Source of the DNA: Betaproteobacteria bacterium
Lineage (GTDB): Bacteria; Pseudomonadota; Gammaproteobacteria; Burkholderiales; Casimicrobiaceae
NCBI GenBank assembly: GCA_025355395.1
Contig: JANXZT010000096.1
Span: forward strand, 1 to 16,336
Direction of reading: 5' to 3'
DNA length: 16,336 nt
Both the position numbers and the translations under genes were made by a program. The notes beneath the pieces are model-generated. The model was not told where the DNA came from, ran no database searches, and worked only from the letters and a program-made list of their open reading frames with translations. This document shows positions 1 to 8,020 of this stretch, piece by piece. The stretch's first letter is position 1. The number at the start of each line of letters is the position of its first letter.

Positions 1-1401
1 ATTCCCAACAACGTGAACCTGGCGGAGGACCGCACGCTTCAGCGCGCTCTGGAACACTGGCAGCCGGAGTTCCTCCGTTGGTGGCGCGACATGGGGCCGG
101 ACGGCTCGAGCCATTACGACGTCTACCTGCGAACCGCGGTAAGCGTAGAGCGTGATGGATGGGCGCAGTTCGGACACGTCAAGATGCCCGACTACCGGTG
201 GGGAATCTTTCTCAACCCGGTCCCGGACGGTGCCAAGATCAATTTCGGCGAGCACAAGGGCGAGCCAGTGTGGCAGGAGGTCCCCGGCGAGCACCGCGCC
301 AACCTGCGTCGCATCATCGTGACGCAGGGTGACACCGAGCCCGCTTCGGTCGAGCAGCAACGTCACCTCGGCCTCACCTGCCCGTCGCTGTATGACCTGC
401 GCAATCTGTTTCAGGTGAACGTCGAGGAGGGCCGCCACTTGTGGGCGATGGTGTATTTGCTGCACCGTTACTTCGGCCGCGATGGCCGGGAGGAAGCGGC
501 GGCGCTGCTCACGCGGCGCTCCGGCGACGCCGATAATCCGCGGATTCTGGGCGCGTTCAACGAGAAGACGCCGGATTGGTTGTCGTTATTCATGTTCACC
601 TACTTCACCGACCGCGATGGCAAGTTCCAGCTATGTGCACTCGCCGAGTCCGGCTTCGAGCCATTGGCGCGCACGACGAAGTTCATGCTGACGGAAGAAG
701 CGCATCACATGTTCGTCGGCGAGTCGGGCGTGTCGCGGGTGATCCAGCGTACCTGCGATGTCATGAACGAACACAAGACCGACGATCCGGCGAAGGTCCG
801 TGCGCTGGGTGCAATCGATCTCCCGACGATCCAGCGGTACCTGAATTTCCATTACAGCGTGACGATCGATCTCTTCGGCGCCGATCAGTCCTCCAACGCG
901 GCGACTTTCTACACCGCCGGGCTGAAGGGCCGGTTCGAGGAAACCAAGCGCAACGACGACCACTTGCTCAAGGGTCAAACCTATCGCGTGCTGAACGTCG
1001 TCGATGGCAAGATCAACGACCACGAGGTGCCGATGCTCAATGCCTTGAACGAAGTTCTGCGCGACGACTACATCAAGGATTCGGTGGGTGGCGTCGAGCG
1101 CTGGAACAAGGTGATCGAGAAGGCGGGCATTCCGTTCCGGCTCAAGGTGCCGCACAAGGCGTTTCATCGGAAGATCGGAACGCTCTCCGAGGCCCGCATC
1201 TCACCCGAAGGACGCGTCATCTCCGAAGCGGAGTGGAACGCCAACGTCGACAAGTGGCTCCCGACACCGGAGGACCTGGCTTTTGTCGGGTCGCTGATGG
1301 GACGTGTCGTCGAGCCGGGGAAATTCGCCAACTGGATCGCGCCGCCGATGATCGGCATTAACCGGCAACCGGTGAGCTTCGAGTACGTGCGCTTCAACTG
1401 A
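1..1401 (+). CDS. boxB: Benzoyl-CoA 2,3-epoxidase, oxygenase subunit BoxB (5' partial)
   Basis: BoxB is the diiron oxygenase component that converts benzoyl-CoA to its 2,3-epoxide, the first ring-attacking step of the aerobic box pathway in the cytoplasm. The frame is open from base 1 and already reads IPNNVNLAEDR, the typical conserved BoxB N-terminus, so the start lies about 7 codons upstream and the GTG at 13 is internal. Numbering from that codon, the diiron ligand pattern is complete: E109, the EEGRH motif (E139, H142), D200 in YFTDRD, and EEAHH (E229, H232). With the missing codons the protein would be about 473 residues, the usual BoxB length. The gene ends 56 bp before boxA on the same strand. 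The family match is strong along the whole length and no lesion is visible. boxC probably lies upstream, but that is inference. Confidence 0.96.
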   Translation: MPNNVNLAEDRTLQRALEHWQPEFLRWWRDMGPDGSSHYDVYLRTAVSVERDGWAQFGHVKMPDYRWGIFLNPVPDGAKINFGEHKGEPVWQEVPGEHRANLRRIIVTQGDTEPASVEQQRHLGLTCPSLYDLRNLFQVNVEEGRHLWAMVYLLHRYFGRDGREEAAALLTRRSGDADNPRILGAFNEKTPDWLSLFMFTYFTDRDGKFQLCALAESGFEPLARTTKFMLTEEAHHMFVGESGVSRVIQRTCDVMNEHKTDDPAKVRALGAIDLPTIQRYLNFHYSVTIDLFGADQSSNAATFYTAGLKGRFEETKRNDDHLLKGQTYRVLNVVDGKINDHEVPMLNALNEVLRDDYIKDSVGGVERWNKVIEKAGIPFRLKVPHKAFHRKIGTLSEARISPEGRVISEAEWNANVDKWLPTPEDLAFVGSLMGRVVEPGKFANWIAPPMIGINRQPVSFEYVRFN

Positions 1402-1444
1402 TGGCCTGGCAACGGCCGCGCGCACGCCCGGCTCTGCAGTTTTT

Positions 1445-1451
1445 GGAGGAG
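1445..1451 (+). promoter_or_regulatory. Strong ribosome binding site of boxA
   Basis: GGAGGAG lies 6 bases before the ATG at 1458. It is the strongest Shine-Dalgarno match in this operon and fixes the boxA start. No promoter is apparent in the 56-bp boxB-boxA gap, so the two genes are probably co-transcribed. Confidence 0.8.
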
Positions 1452-1457
1452 TAGTAA

Positions 1458-2687
1458 ATGGCCGCCGCCGTCCCGAGCGCCGAATATGCGTTGCAGCACC
1501 TGATCGATCCGGAGGTCTGCATTCGGTGCAACACCTGCGAGGCCACTTGTCCGGTGAATGCGATCACGCATGACTCGCGCAATTACGTGGTCGACTTCGC
1601 GATCTGCAATAACTGCAACGCTTGCGTGTCGCCGTGTCCGACAGGATCGATCGACCACTGGCACCAGGTTCTCAAGGCCACGCCGTACACGCTGGACGAT
1701 CAGTATTCGTGGGATAGCCTGCCGCCACCGAGCGAAATGGAAGTGGGATCGCAGGTCGACGTTCCGAACGACGTGCGGCAACTGACCGAAATCGCGACCG
1801 CCGGCCAGGGTGGACCGGCTTCGCCGCCATGGTCGGCGTCACATCCGTACGTCAACTTGTATTCGCAGGCGAAGCCCGCGATCGCAACGGTCGCCGGCAA
1901 CCATCGCCTGACAGCAGCCGGCGCCTCGGCGGATATCCGCCACATCGTGCTCGACTTCGGCAATACCGCGTTCCCGGTCCTTGAGGGGCAGACCTTCGGC
2001 ATCCTTCCGCCTGGAGTCGACCCGAACGGCAAGCCGCACCATGTCCGCCTCTATTCGGTAGCGAGTCCGCGCGACGGCGAGCGGCCTCAATACAACAATG
2101 TCGCCCTGACGATCAAGCGGGTGACCGCTGATCACGAGGACAAGCCGGTCGTGGGCGTCGGGTCGAACTACATGTGCGATCTCGGGATCGGTGAACAGGT
2201 AAAAGTCGTCGGTCCGTACGGCACCAGCTATCTGATGCCGAATCATCCCGGGGCGTCGTTGATGATGATTTGTACCGGCACTGGTTCGGCACCGATGCGC
2301 GCCATGACTGAGCGACGGCGTCGACGCAGAGCGTTGAATGAAGGTGGGGAGCTTCTGCTTTTCTTTGGCGCCCGGGTGGCGGAGGAACTCCCGTATTTTG
2401 GGCCGTTGATGAAATTGCCCAAGGACTTCATCGATATCAACTTCGCGTTCTCCCGGGCTCAGGGTCAACCGAAAACGTATGTGCAGGATCGCATTCGAGA
2501 GCGTGCCGAGAAAGTCGTGCAGATGATCCAGGACGACAGCTGCTACATTTATCTCTGCGGTCTCAAAGGCATGGAAGAGGGCGTCATCGATGCCTTCCGC
2601 GACGTGTGCCAGGCGCACGGCCTCGACTGGGATGCGCTGAAGCCGCAATTGTTGGCGAAGAGCCGTCTGCACATCGAGACGTATTAG
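1458..2687 (+). CDS. boxA: Benzoyl-CoA 2,3-epoxidase, reductase subunit BoxA
   Basis: BoxA is the NADPH-dependent iron-sulfur flavoprotein that feeds electrons to BoxB. Two ferredoxin-type [4Fe-4S] motifs sit at the N-terminus: C21xxC24xxC27xxxC31P and C50xxC53xxC56xxxC60P. A ferredoxin-NADP reductase-like module follows, with the FAD-binding RLYS motif at 197-200 and the nucleotide-binding CTGTGSAP motif at 272-279. The chain ends SRLHIETY, as is usual for reductases of this fold. The 409 residues fit the family. The start is set by a strong ribosome binding site 6 bases upstream. The gene follows boxB directly and is followed after 9 bp by the fused beta-oxidation enzyme, so all three probably form one transcript. 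No regulator of the box genes is visible in the window. Confidence 0.95.
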   Translation: MAAAVPSAEYALQHLIDPEVCIRCNTCEATCPVNAITHDSRNYVVDFAICNNCNACVSPCPTGSIDHWHQVLKATPYTLDDQYSWDSLPPPSEMEVGSQVDVPNDVRQLTEIATAGQGGPASPPWSASHPYVNLYSQAKPAIATVAGNHRLTAAGASADIRHIVLDFGNTAFPVLEGQTFGILPPGVDPNGKPHHVRLYSVASPRDGERPQYNNVALTIKRVTADHEDKPVVGVGSNYMCDLGIGEQVKVVGPYGTSYLMPNHPGASLMMICTGTGSAPMRAMTERRRRRRALNEGGELLLFFGARVAEELPYFGPLMKLPKDFIDINFAFSRAQGQPKTYVQDRIRERAEKVVQMIQDDSCYIYLCGLKGMEEGVIDAFRDVCQAHGLDWDALKPQLLAKSRLHIETY

Positions 2688-2696
2688 GGAGCGAGC

Positions 2697-4823
2697 GTGT
2701 CCGTTCAGGCACCGTCGCCGGTTGGTCTAAGAGTGGAGACCGATGTGGCATTGATCACCGTTGATAACCCGCCGGTGAACGTACTCTCGCGCGCGGTTCG
2801 AGCCGACTTGTTGGCAGCGCTTCGATCGACGCTTGCCGACGCCTCGGTTCGCGCCGTAGTAATTTGTTGCGCGGGCCGCACCTTCATCGCCGGCGCCGAC
2901 GTAACGGAGTTCGGAAAGACGCCCGAGCCGCCGCACCTGCCCGAAGTCACGCAAGTAATCGAGGAATCGAGCAAACCCGTGGTGGCGGCGTTGCACGGTA
3001 CCGCGCTGGGCGGAGGCTTCGAGATTGCACTTGCGAGTCATTATCGAATCGCATCGCGGGATGCGAAAGTGGGCCTTCCGGAAGTCAAGCTCGGCCTGAT
3101 GCCGGGCGCGGGTGGAACGCAAAGGTTGCCCCGTCTGGTCGGTGTCGCGGAGGCGCTGCAATGGATTACCACGGGCAACCCCGTCGATGCCACACGGGCG
3201 CTCGAGCAGGGCGCGATCGACGAAATTGCCGATGGCGATCTCGTGCAGGCCGCGCTTAGCTCTGCGCATCGACTGATCGAGGCTGGTCGACCGCCGCGGC
3301 GAACGGGGCAGCTTCACGTGCCACCCGCGGACAACGCCGTGTTCGTGGAGATCGAGAGCGCCACCAGGAAGAAGCAGCGGGGCCTCCTCGCGCCGCAATA
3401 CTGCATCGATGCGGTCCGCGCAGCATGCACACTGTCTCTCGCAGAAGGGTTGAAGCGCGAACGCGAGCTGTTCCTGGAATTGCGGGCATCGCCGCAGGCA
3501 GCCGCGCTGCGCCACGCTTTCCTGGGCGAGCGCGAGGTCGCCAAGGTACCGGGACTTGCGAGCGACATCGCTGCGCGGGCGGTGAAGCAGGTCGCCGTCA
3601 TCGGCGCGGGAACGATGGGCGGCGGCATCGCCATGTGCTTTGCCAATGCCGGCTTTCCCGTTCGGCTGCTCGAAGTCGATGCCCAGGCGCTCGAGCGTGG
3701 TCTGGGGTTCGTCCGCAATAACTACGCGGCAACGGCTGCGCGTGGAGGACTGTCGCAGGCCGAGATGGATAAACGGCTGAGTTTGATCAGTCCGACGTTG
3801 TCCTATGCCGACCTCGCCGAAGTCGATCTGATCGTCGAGGCCGTGTTCGAGGATCTGGACGTCAAGCGCAAGGTATTCGAGCAGATCGACGCCGTTGCGC
3901 GACCCGGCGCGATTCTCGCCACCAATACGTCGTATCTCGACGTGAGCGCGATCGCCGAGTTCACGCGGCGGCCGCAGGACGTCGTGGGGATGCACTTCTT
4001 CAGTCCGGCCAATGTCATGCGGCTCCTCGAAAACGTGCGCGCGAACAAGACCGCTCCCGATGTCCTGGTCACCGTGATGAAGATCGGCAAGGCGATCGGC
4101 AAGGTGGCGGTGCTCGTGGGCGACAGCGACGGTTTCGTCGGCAACCGCATGCTTGCGCAGCGCAATCGCGAGGCGTATTTCCTGCTCGAGGAGGGCGCGA
4201 CCCCGCGACAAGTTGACAAAGTGCTTACGGATTTCGGCTTTGCCATGGGCCCGTTCGCCGTCGGCGATCTTGCCGGCCTCGACATCGGGTGGCGCAATCG
4301 CAAGGCACGGGCGCATTTGAGAAAGCCCGGCGCACGCGATTGCAATCTGCTCGACAAGGTGTGCGCAATGGGACGATTCGGACAGAAGACCGGCGCCGGC
4401 TGGTATCGCTACGAAAAAGGCAGCCGCGTGCCGATCCCCGACCCGGCGATAGAGCAACTCATCATCGAGCACGCGAGGCAAGCCGGCATCGCGTGGCGTG
4501 CCATCGATGATGAGGAAATTCTGCAACGCTGTCTCTATAGCATGATCAACGAAGGCGCGAAGATTCTGACTGAAAGGGTAGCGGCGCGTCCCGTGGACGT
4601 GGACATCGTCTGGTTGCACGGCTACGGTTTTCCTGCCTGGCGGGGCGGCCCGATGTTCCATGCCGATCAGCTCGGTCTTGCTAACGTGCACGCGGCGATT
4701 CTTCGGTTCAGTGACCGATTCGGGCCGGACTTCTGGACGCCGGCGCCGCTCCTGGCCGAACTGGCCTCTGCAAAAAAGGGGTTCTACCCGAGTGCAGTAA
4801 CTGCGCCGGCGATCATCTGTTGA
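2697..4823 (+). CDS. Bifunctional enoyl-CoA hydratase / 3-hydroxyacyl-CoA dehydrogenase
   Basis: This is a FadB/FadJ-type fused beta-oxidation enzyme of 708 residues. The crotonase domain (about 10-190) has the oxyanion-hole GTALGGGFE motif, and both catalytic glutamates are present (E109 and E129, 20 residues apart as in the family). The dehydrogenase Rossmann fold starts near 299 with GAGTMG (303-308). The catalytic pair H433 (MHFFSP) and E445 (RLLE) has the family's 12-residue spacing. The C-terminal domain contains GRFGQKTGAGWYRYE. The start is GTG, 9 bp after the boxA stop, with GGGAGCG as ribosome binding site; no better start is visible. Placement directly behind boxBA suggests that it hydrates and oxidises 3,4-dehydroadipyl-CoA, the product of the box pathway, toward 3-oxoadipyl-CoA. 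That substrate is inference; the two activities follow from conserved residues. It is not BoxC, which is a shorter lyase with a different layout. Confidence 0.92.
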   Translation: MSVQAPSPVGLRVETDVALITVDNPPVNVLSRAVRADLLAALRSTLADASVRAVVICCAGRTFIAGADVTEFGKTPEPPHLPEVTQVIEESSKPVVAALHGTALGGGFEIALASHYRIASRDAKVGLPEVKLGLMPGAGGTQRLPRLVGVAEALQWITTGNPVDATRALEQGAIDEIADGDLVQAALSSAHRLIEAGRPPRRTGQLHVPPADNAVFVEIESATRKKQRGLLAPQYCIDAVRAACTLSLAEGLKRERELFLELRASPQAAALRHAFLGEREVAKVPGLASDIAARAVKQVAVIGAGTMGGGIAMCFANAGFPVRLLEVDAQALERGLGFVRNNYAATAARGGLSQAEMDKRLSLISPTLSYADLAEVDLIVEAVFEDLDVKRKVFEQIDAVARPGAILATNTSYLDVSAIAEFTRRPQDVVGMHFFSPANVMRLLENVRANKTAPDVLVTVMKIGKAIGKVAVLVGDSDGFVGNRMLAQRNREAYFLLEEGATPRQVDKVLTDFGFAMGPFAVGDLAGLDIGWRNRKARAHLRKPGARDCNLLDKVCAMGRFGQKTGAGWYRYEKGSRVPIPDPAIEQLIIEHARQAGIAWRAIDDEEILQRCLYSMINEGAKILTERVAARPVDVDIVWLHGYGFPAWRGGPMFHADQLGLANVHAAILRFSDRFGPDFWTPAPLLAELASAKKGFYPSAVTAPAIIC

Positions 4824-4977
4824 GACGCAAAGAACGCGGCGCAAGGCACCACAACCTGCTGCGTCGCATTCACGATGGCGCGTGATTTGGACGGGTTCTC
4901 CTGACGAGGCGTTGCCATGTGCGCGCCGAGCGCAATCGCCGCCCCCAAACGATCAAAACGTTAGGAGATTCACGACC

Positions 4978-5019
4978 TTGAAGGCTGGCTGCGGAACATA
5001 GCAATGGTAGCGATGCCAC
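4978..5019 (+). promoter_or_regulatory. Imperfect LacI-family operator with possible promoter, upstream of the regulator gene
   Basis: ATGGTAGCGATGCCAC at 5004-5019 matches the perfect palindrome found upstream of the dehydratase (6149-6164) at 13 of 16 positions. It sits 23 bp before the regulator's start codon. A TTGAAG hexamer at 4978-4983 could be a -35 element, but no good -10 is present at proper spacing. TAGAAT at 5032-5037 resembles a -10 box lying so close to the ATG that the message would be nearly leaderless. Autoregulation of the repressor is the natural reading. The operator copy is well supported and the promoter elements are weak. Confidence 0.6.
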
Positions 5020-5042
5020 GGTCGATTGAATTAGAATGATTC

Positions 5043-6116
5043 ATGACCAGGGAATCCACGACGGCCAAGATCGGCAATACGGCTTACCACGGACGCCGTG
5101 GCCGCCGTGGCACTGGCAGTGTCATCCTCGCCGACGTAGCCAAGCTGGCGGGCGTGGCTGCGATTACCGCATCCCGTGCACTTAACTCGCCCGATCGGGT
5201 TTCGCCTGACACGCTGAAACGCGTACGCGCGGCCGTGGCGCGCTCGGGCTACGTTCCCAACCTGATGGCTGGCGGGCTTGCTTCCAGCAAAAGCCGTTTA
5301 GTCGCGGCCTTGGTCCCCACCATTTCCGGTCCCGTATTCCTGGAGACGATTCAGGCCCTGACCGAAGCGCTCGAGGACTCCGGGTACCAATTGATGCTCG
5401 GGCAAAGCGGCTACATCGAGTCGCGCGAGGACGCGTTGCTGGATGCGATTATCGGACGGCGGCCAGACGGCATCGTTCTGACCGGCATCATGCATTCGGC
5501 GGCAGGTCGCAGGCGGCTTCTCGCGTCCGGCATTCCCGTGGTTGAAACTTGGGATCTCACACCGACGCCCATTGACATGCTGGTCGGTTTTTCACATGAA
5601 CGGGCCGGGGCAGCAGTCGCTGAATTTCTCCATGCGTGCGGCCGGCGAAAACTGGCGATCGTCACCGGCGACGACCATCGTGCGGGCTTGCGCCGCAAGG
5701 GATTTGTCGAGGCCGCGGCACGATTGGGATCTCGGGGTGCACGCAATCGCGAAATGCCGACCTGTTTCACCCCGGCGCCGACGACGCTCGGCAGCGGACG
5801 CATCGGACTCGCGACCTTGCTCCGGCAGCATCCTGACCTCGATGCGGTGTTCTGCAGTTCGGATGCCCTTGCGCTGGGGGTGATCATCGAGGCGCATGCA
5901 CGCCGCATCGCGGTGGGGAAGCGCCTGGCCGTGGTTGGATTCGGCGATCTCGGGTTCGCCAGGGACACGCATCCGGCATTGACGACGGTGCGTATCGACG
6001 GCACCGCGATCGGCCAACTGGCGGCACGGCTTATTGTCACGCGCGCCGCCGGCGGTGCGGTTGCGCAACGCATCATTGACATCGGCTTTTCGATCGTCGA
6101 GCGCGCGAGCGCGTAA
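5043..6116 (+). CDS. LacI-family transcriptional regulator, GntR-like
   Basis: This is a repressor of the LacI family, closest in appearance to the gluconate regulator GntR group. An Arg/Gly-rich tail (1-26) precedes the helix-turn-helix and hinge region (about 27-75), with the group's ITASRALN and VSPDTLKRV motifs. The periplasmic-binding-protein-like effector domain (about 85-350) contains WDLTPTPIDMLVGFSH, the GDDHRAGLRRKGF stretch and FCSSDALALG. The 357 residues are full length and no break is visible. The ATG has no clear ribosome binding site, and no alternative start codon occurs before the DNA-binding domain. It precedes a sugar-acid dehydratase by 115 bp on the same strand. Matching operators lie before both genes, so it most likely represses itself and the dehydratase, released by a sugar acid or its phosphorylated or keto derivative. 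The effector cannot be read from the sequence. Confidence 0.9.
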   Translation: MTRESTTAKIGNTAYHGRRGRRGTGSVILADVAKLAGVAAITASRALNSPDRVSPDTLKRVRAAVARSGYVPNLMAGGLASSKSRLVAALVPTISGPVFLETIQALTEALEDSGYQLMLGQSGYIESREDALLDAIIGRRPDGIVLTGIMHSAAGRRRLLASGIPVVETWDLTPTPIDMLVGFSHERAGAAVAEFLHACGRRKLAIVTGDDHRAGLRRKGFVEAAARLGSRGARNREMPTCFTPAPTTLGSGRIGLATLLRQHPDLDAVFCSSDALALGVIIEAHARRIAVGKRLAVVGFGDLGFARDTHPALTTVRIDGTAIGQLAARLIVTRAAGGAVAQRIIDIGFSIVERASA

Positions 6117-6134
6117 CGCAGCGCGATACTCCCC

Positions 6135-6164
6135 TTGACGTACTCGCAATGGTAGCGCTACCAT
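6135..6164 (+). promoter_or_regulatory. Promoter with overlapping perfect LacI-family operator
   Basis: ATGGTAGCGCTACCAT at 6149-6164 is a perfect 16-bp palindrome with the central GCGC typical of LacI-family operators. A TTGACG -35 box lies at 6135-6140. After an 18-bp spacer the last operator bases form TACCAT (6159-6164), a 4/6 match to the -10 consensus. The operator thus fills the spacer and covers the -10, so bound repressor would exclude RNA polymerase. It lies between the regulator stop (6116) and the dehydratase start (6232). The palindrome is certain; the promoter hexamers and the identity of the binding protein are inferred. Confidence 0.8.
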
Positions 6165-6231
6165 CCGCGCTCCGTCCAATCTGCCGTGGGCTGCCGGCGC
6201 CCGCCGCCGACGCGCACACTCAAAGGCCGAT

Positions 6232-7962
6232 ATGACCAAGGTACGCAAGGCGCCCACCGATCTTCGCAGCCATCGCTGGTTCGGGGTGAACGATCTGCGT
6301 GCGTTTGGCCATCGCTCCCGGATAGCGCAAATGGGCTATTCGCGATCCGACTACGCTGGCAAGCCGGTGATCGCGATCATCAATACGTGGAGCGACATCA
6401 ATCCGTGTCACAGCCATTTCCGCGCACGGGCTGAGGAAGTGAAGCGCGGGGTTTGGCAGGCCGGCGGATTCCCGCTGGAGATGCCCGCCATCTCGCTCTC
6501 CGAACCATTCCAGAAGCCAACCACCATGCTTTATCGCAACCTGCTCGCGATGGAAACGGAGGAGCTGCTCCGGAGCTATCCGGTTGACGGCTGCGTGCTG
6601 CTCGGTGGTTGCGACAAGACGACGCCGGCATTGATCATGGGTGCGCTGTCGATGAATCTGCCTGCGATCTTCGTGCCCGCCGGGCCCATGCTGCGCGGCG
6701 ATTTCAAGGGCAAGTTTCTGGGAAGCGGCAGCGATACGTGGAAATACTGGGCCGAGTTGCGTGCCGGCAACATCACCGAGCAGGATTGGCAAGGCGTGGA
6801 GGAGGGCATCGCGCGCGCCCCCGGGCACTGCATGACCATGGGCACGGCATCGACGATGACGAGCGCAGCCGAGGCCATCGGGCTCACCCTCCCGGGCGCC
6901 GCATCGATTCCCGCTGCGGATTCGCGCCACGCCCAGATGGCGACGCTCTCCGGCAAGCGGGTCGTCGAGATGGTGTGGGAAGACGTGTGTCCCCGCGATA
7001 TCGTCGATGCGCGCGCCATCGACAACGCGGTGACCACCGTACTCGCGCTGGGAGGATCGACTAATGCGATCGTTCACCTGATCGCCCTCGCGCGCCGCGC
7101 CGGAGTACCGCTCGATCTCGCTCGTTTCGACGCGCTGGCACGACGCACGCCTGTCCTCGCCAACATTCGACCGTCCGGCAAATATCTGATGGAGGATTTC
7201 TTCTACGCCGGCGGTTTGCGTGGACTGCTGACCCGTCTTGGCGATCTTGTCGATGTGAAAGCCCCGACCGTCAACGGGCGCACGTTAGGACAAAACCTGG
7301 AGGGTGCGGAGGTCTACCACGACGACGTCATCCGACCCCGCGACAACCCGCTCGTCGAACGCGACGGGCTCGCGGTGCTGCGGGGTAACCTGGCGCCAGA
7401 CGGGGCGGTCATCAAGCCCGCGGCAATGGAGCTGCACCTGCAGCGCCACATTGGTCGCGCCGTGGTGTTCCGCGACTACAACGACCTGGCCGCGCGCATC
7501 GACGAACCGGCGCTCGATATCGACAAGGATTCGGTGATCGTGCTGCAAAGCTCCGGTCCGCAGGGTGCGCCCGGCATGCCCGAGTGGGGCCAGTTGCCGA
7601 TTCCGAAGAAGCTGCTGCAACAGGGCGTTCGGGACATGGTTCGCATCTCCGACGCCCGCATGAGTGGCACCAGCTACGGCGCGTGTGTGCTTCACGTGGC
7701 ACCGGAATCGCATGTCGGCGGACCGCTCGCGCTGGTACGTGATGGCGATCTGATCGAGCTCGACGTTGCCGGCCGTCGCATCGAGCTCATGGTCGGCGCG
7801 GCGGAACTCGCCGCCCGGCGCGCCGCCTGGACGCCGCCGGCGGCACGGTACTCGCGCGGTTTCGGCGCGCTGTATTTGAAACACGTGACCCAGGCCGACA
7901 AGGGTTGCGACTTTGATTTTCTGGAGGACGGGGCTGCTACCTCCGACCCCGAAATACATTGA
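6232..7962 (+). CDS. IlvD/Edd-family sugar-acid dehydratase, L-arabinonate dehydratase-like
   Basis: This is an iron-sulfur, Mg-dependent dehydratase that would turn an aldonate into its 2-keto-3-deoxy form in the cytoplasm. The 576 residues align closely from memory with the L-arabinonate/D-fuconate dehydratase branch of the IlvD/Edd family. The cluster-binding cysteines are all present at C59 (DINPCHSHF), C127 (GGCDKTTPA) and C200 (APGHCMTMGTAST). Candidate metal ligands E91, D128 and K129 and the catalytic-serine motif RMSGT (S478) are kept. A modest AAAGG ribosome binding site (6222-6226) lies 5 bases before the ATG. Transcription is probably controlled by the operator 68 bp upstream and by the adjacent LacI-family protein. 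The branch is well supported; the exact substrate (L-arabinonate, D-xylonate, D-fuconate or D-galactonate) is not settled by sequence. The gene is intact although the next gene is broken. Confidence 0.9.
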   Translation: MTKVRKAPTDLRSHRWFGVNDLRAFGHRSRIAQMGYSRSDYAGKPVIAIINTWSDINPCHSHFRARAEEVKRGVWQAGGFPLEMPAISLSEPFQKPTTMLYRNLLAMETEELLRSYPVDGCVLLGGCDKTTPALIMGALSMNLPAIFVPAGPMLRGDFKGKFLGSGSDTWKYWAELRAGNITEQDWQGVEEGIARAPGHCMTMGTASTMTSAAEAIGLTLPGAASIPAADSRHAQMATLSGKRVVEMVWEDVCPRDIVDARAIDNAVTTVLALGGSTNAIVHLIALARRAGVPLDLARFDALARRTPVLANIRPSGKYLMEDFFYAGGLRGLLTRLGDLVDVKAPTVNGRTLGQNLEGAEVYHDDVIRPRDNPLVERDGLAVLRGNLAPDGAVIKPAAMELHLQRHIGRAVVFRDYNDLAARIDEPALDIDKDSVIVLQSSGPQGAPGMPEWGQLPIPKKLLQQGVRDMVRISDARMSGTSYGACVLHVAPESHVGGPLALVRDGDLIELDVAGRRIELMVGAAELAARRAAWTPPAARYSRGFGALYLKHVTQADKGCDFDFLEDGAATSDPEIH

Positions 7963-8020
7963 TCCCCATTCATCCACACTTGTTTATCGCTTTGGCAATC
8001 GCAATCAGGAGAACCCTGCA

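Noticed and set aside
13..15. GTG as the start of boxB
   Set aside because: The frame is open to base 1, and the residues before it (IPNN) match the conserved BoxB N-terminus, so the true start lies outside the window.
3144..3170. Apparent loss of the second catalytic glutamate of the hydratase domain (Gln at residue 155)
   Set aside because: Alignment from memory with rat mitochondrial hydratase and FadB shows that the catalytic pair is the Glu in GGGFE and the Glu in LPEVKLG. Both are present (E109, E129) at the correct 20-residue spacing, so residue 155 is not catalytic.
2727..4844. A 705-codon open frame antisense to the fused beta-oxidation gene
   Set aside because: It mirrors the third-codon-position GC bias of the sense gene, is rich in Arg/His and has no domain. 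The sense frame has complete catalytic motifs.
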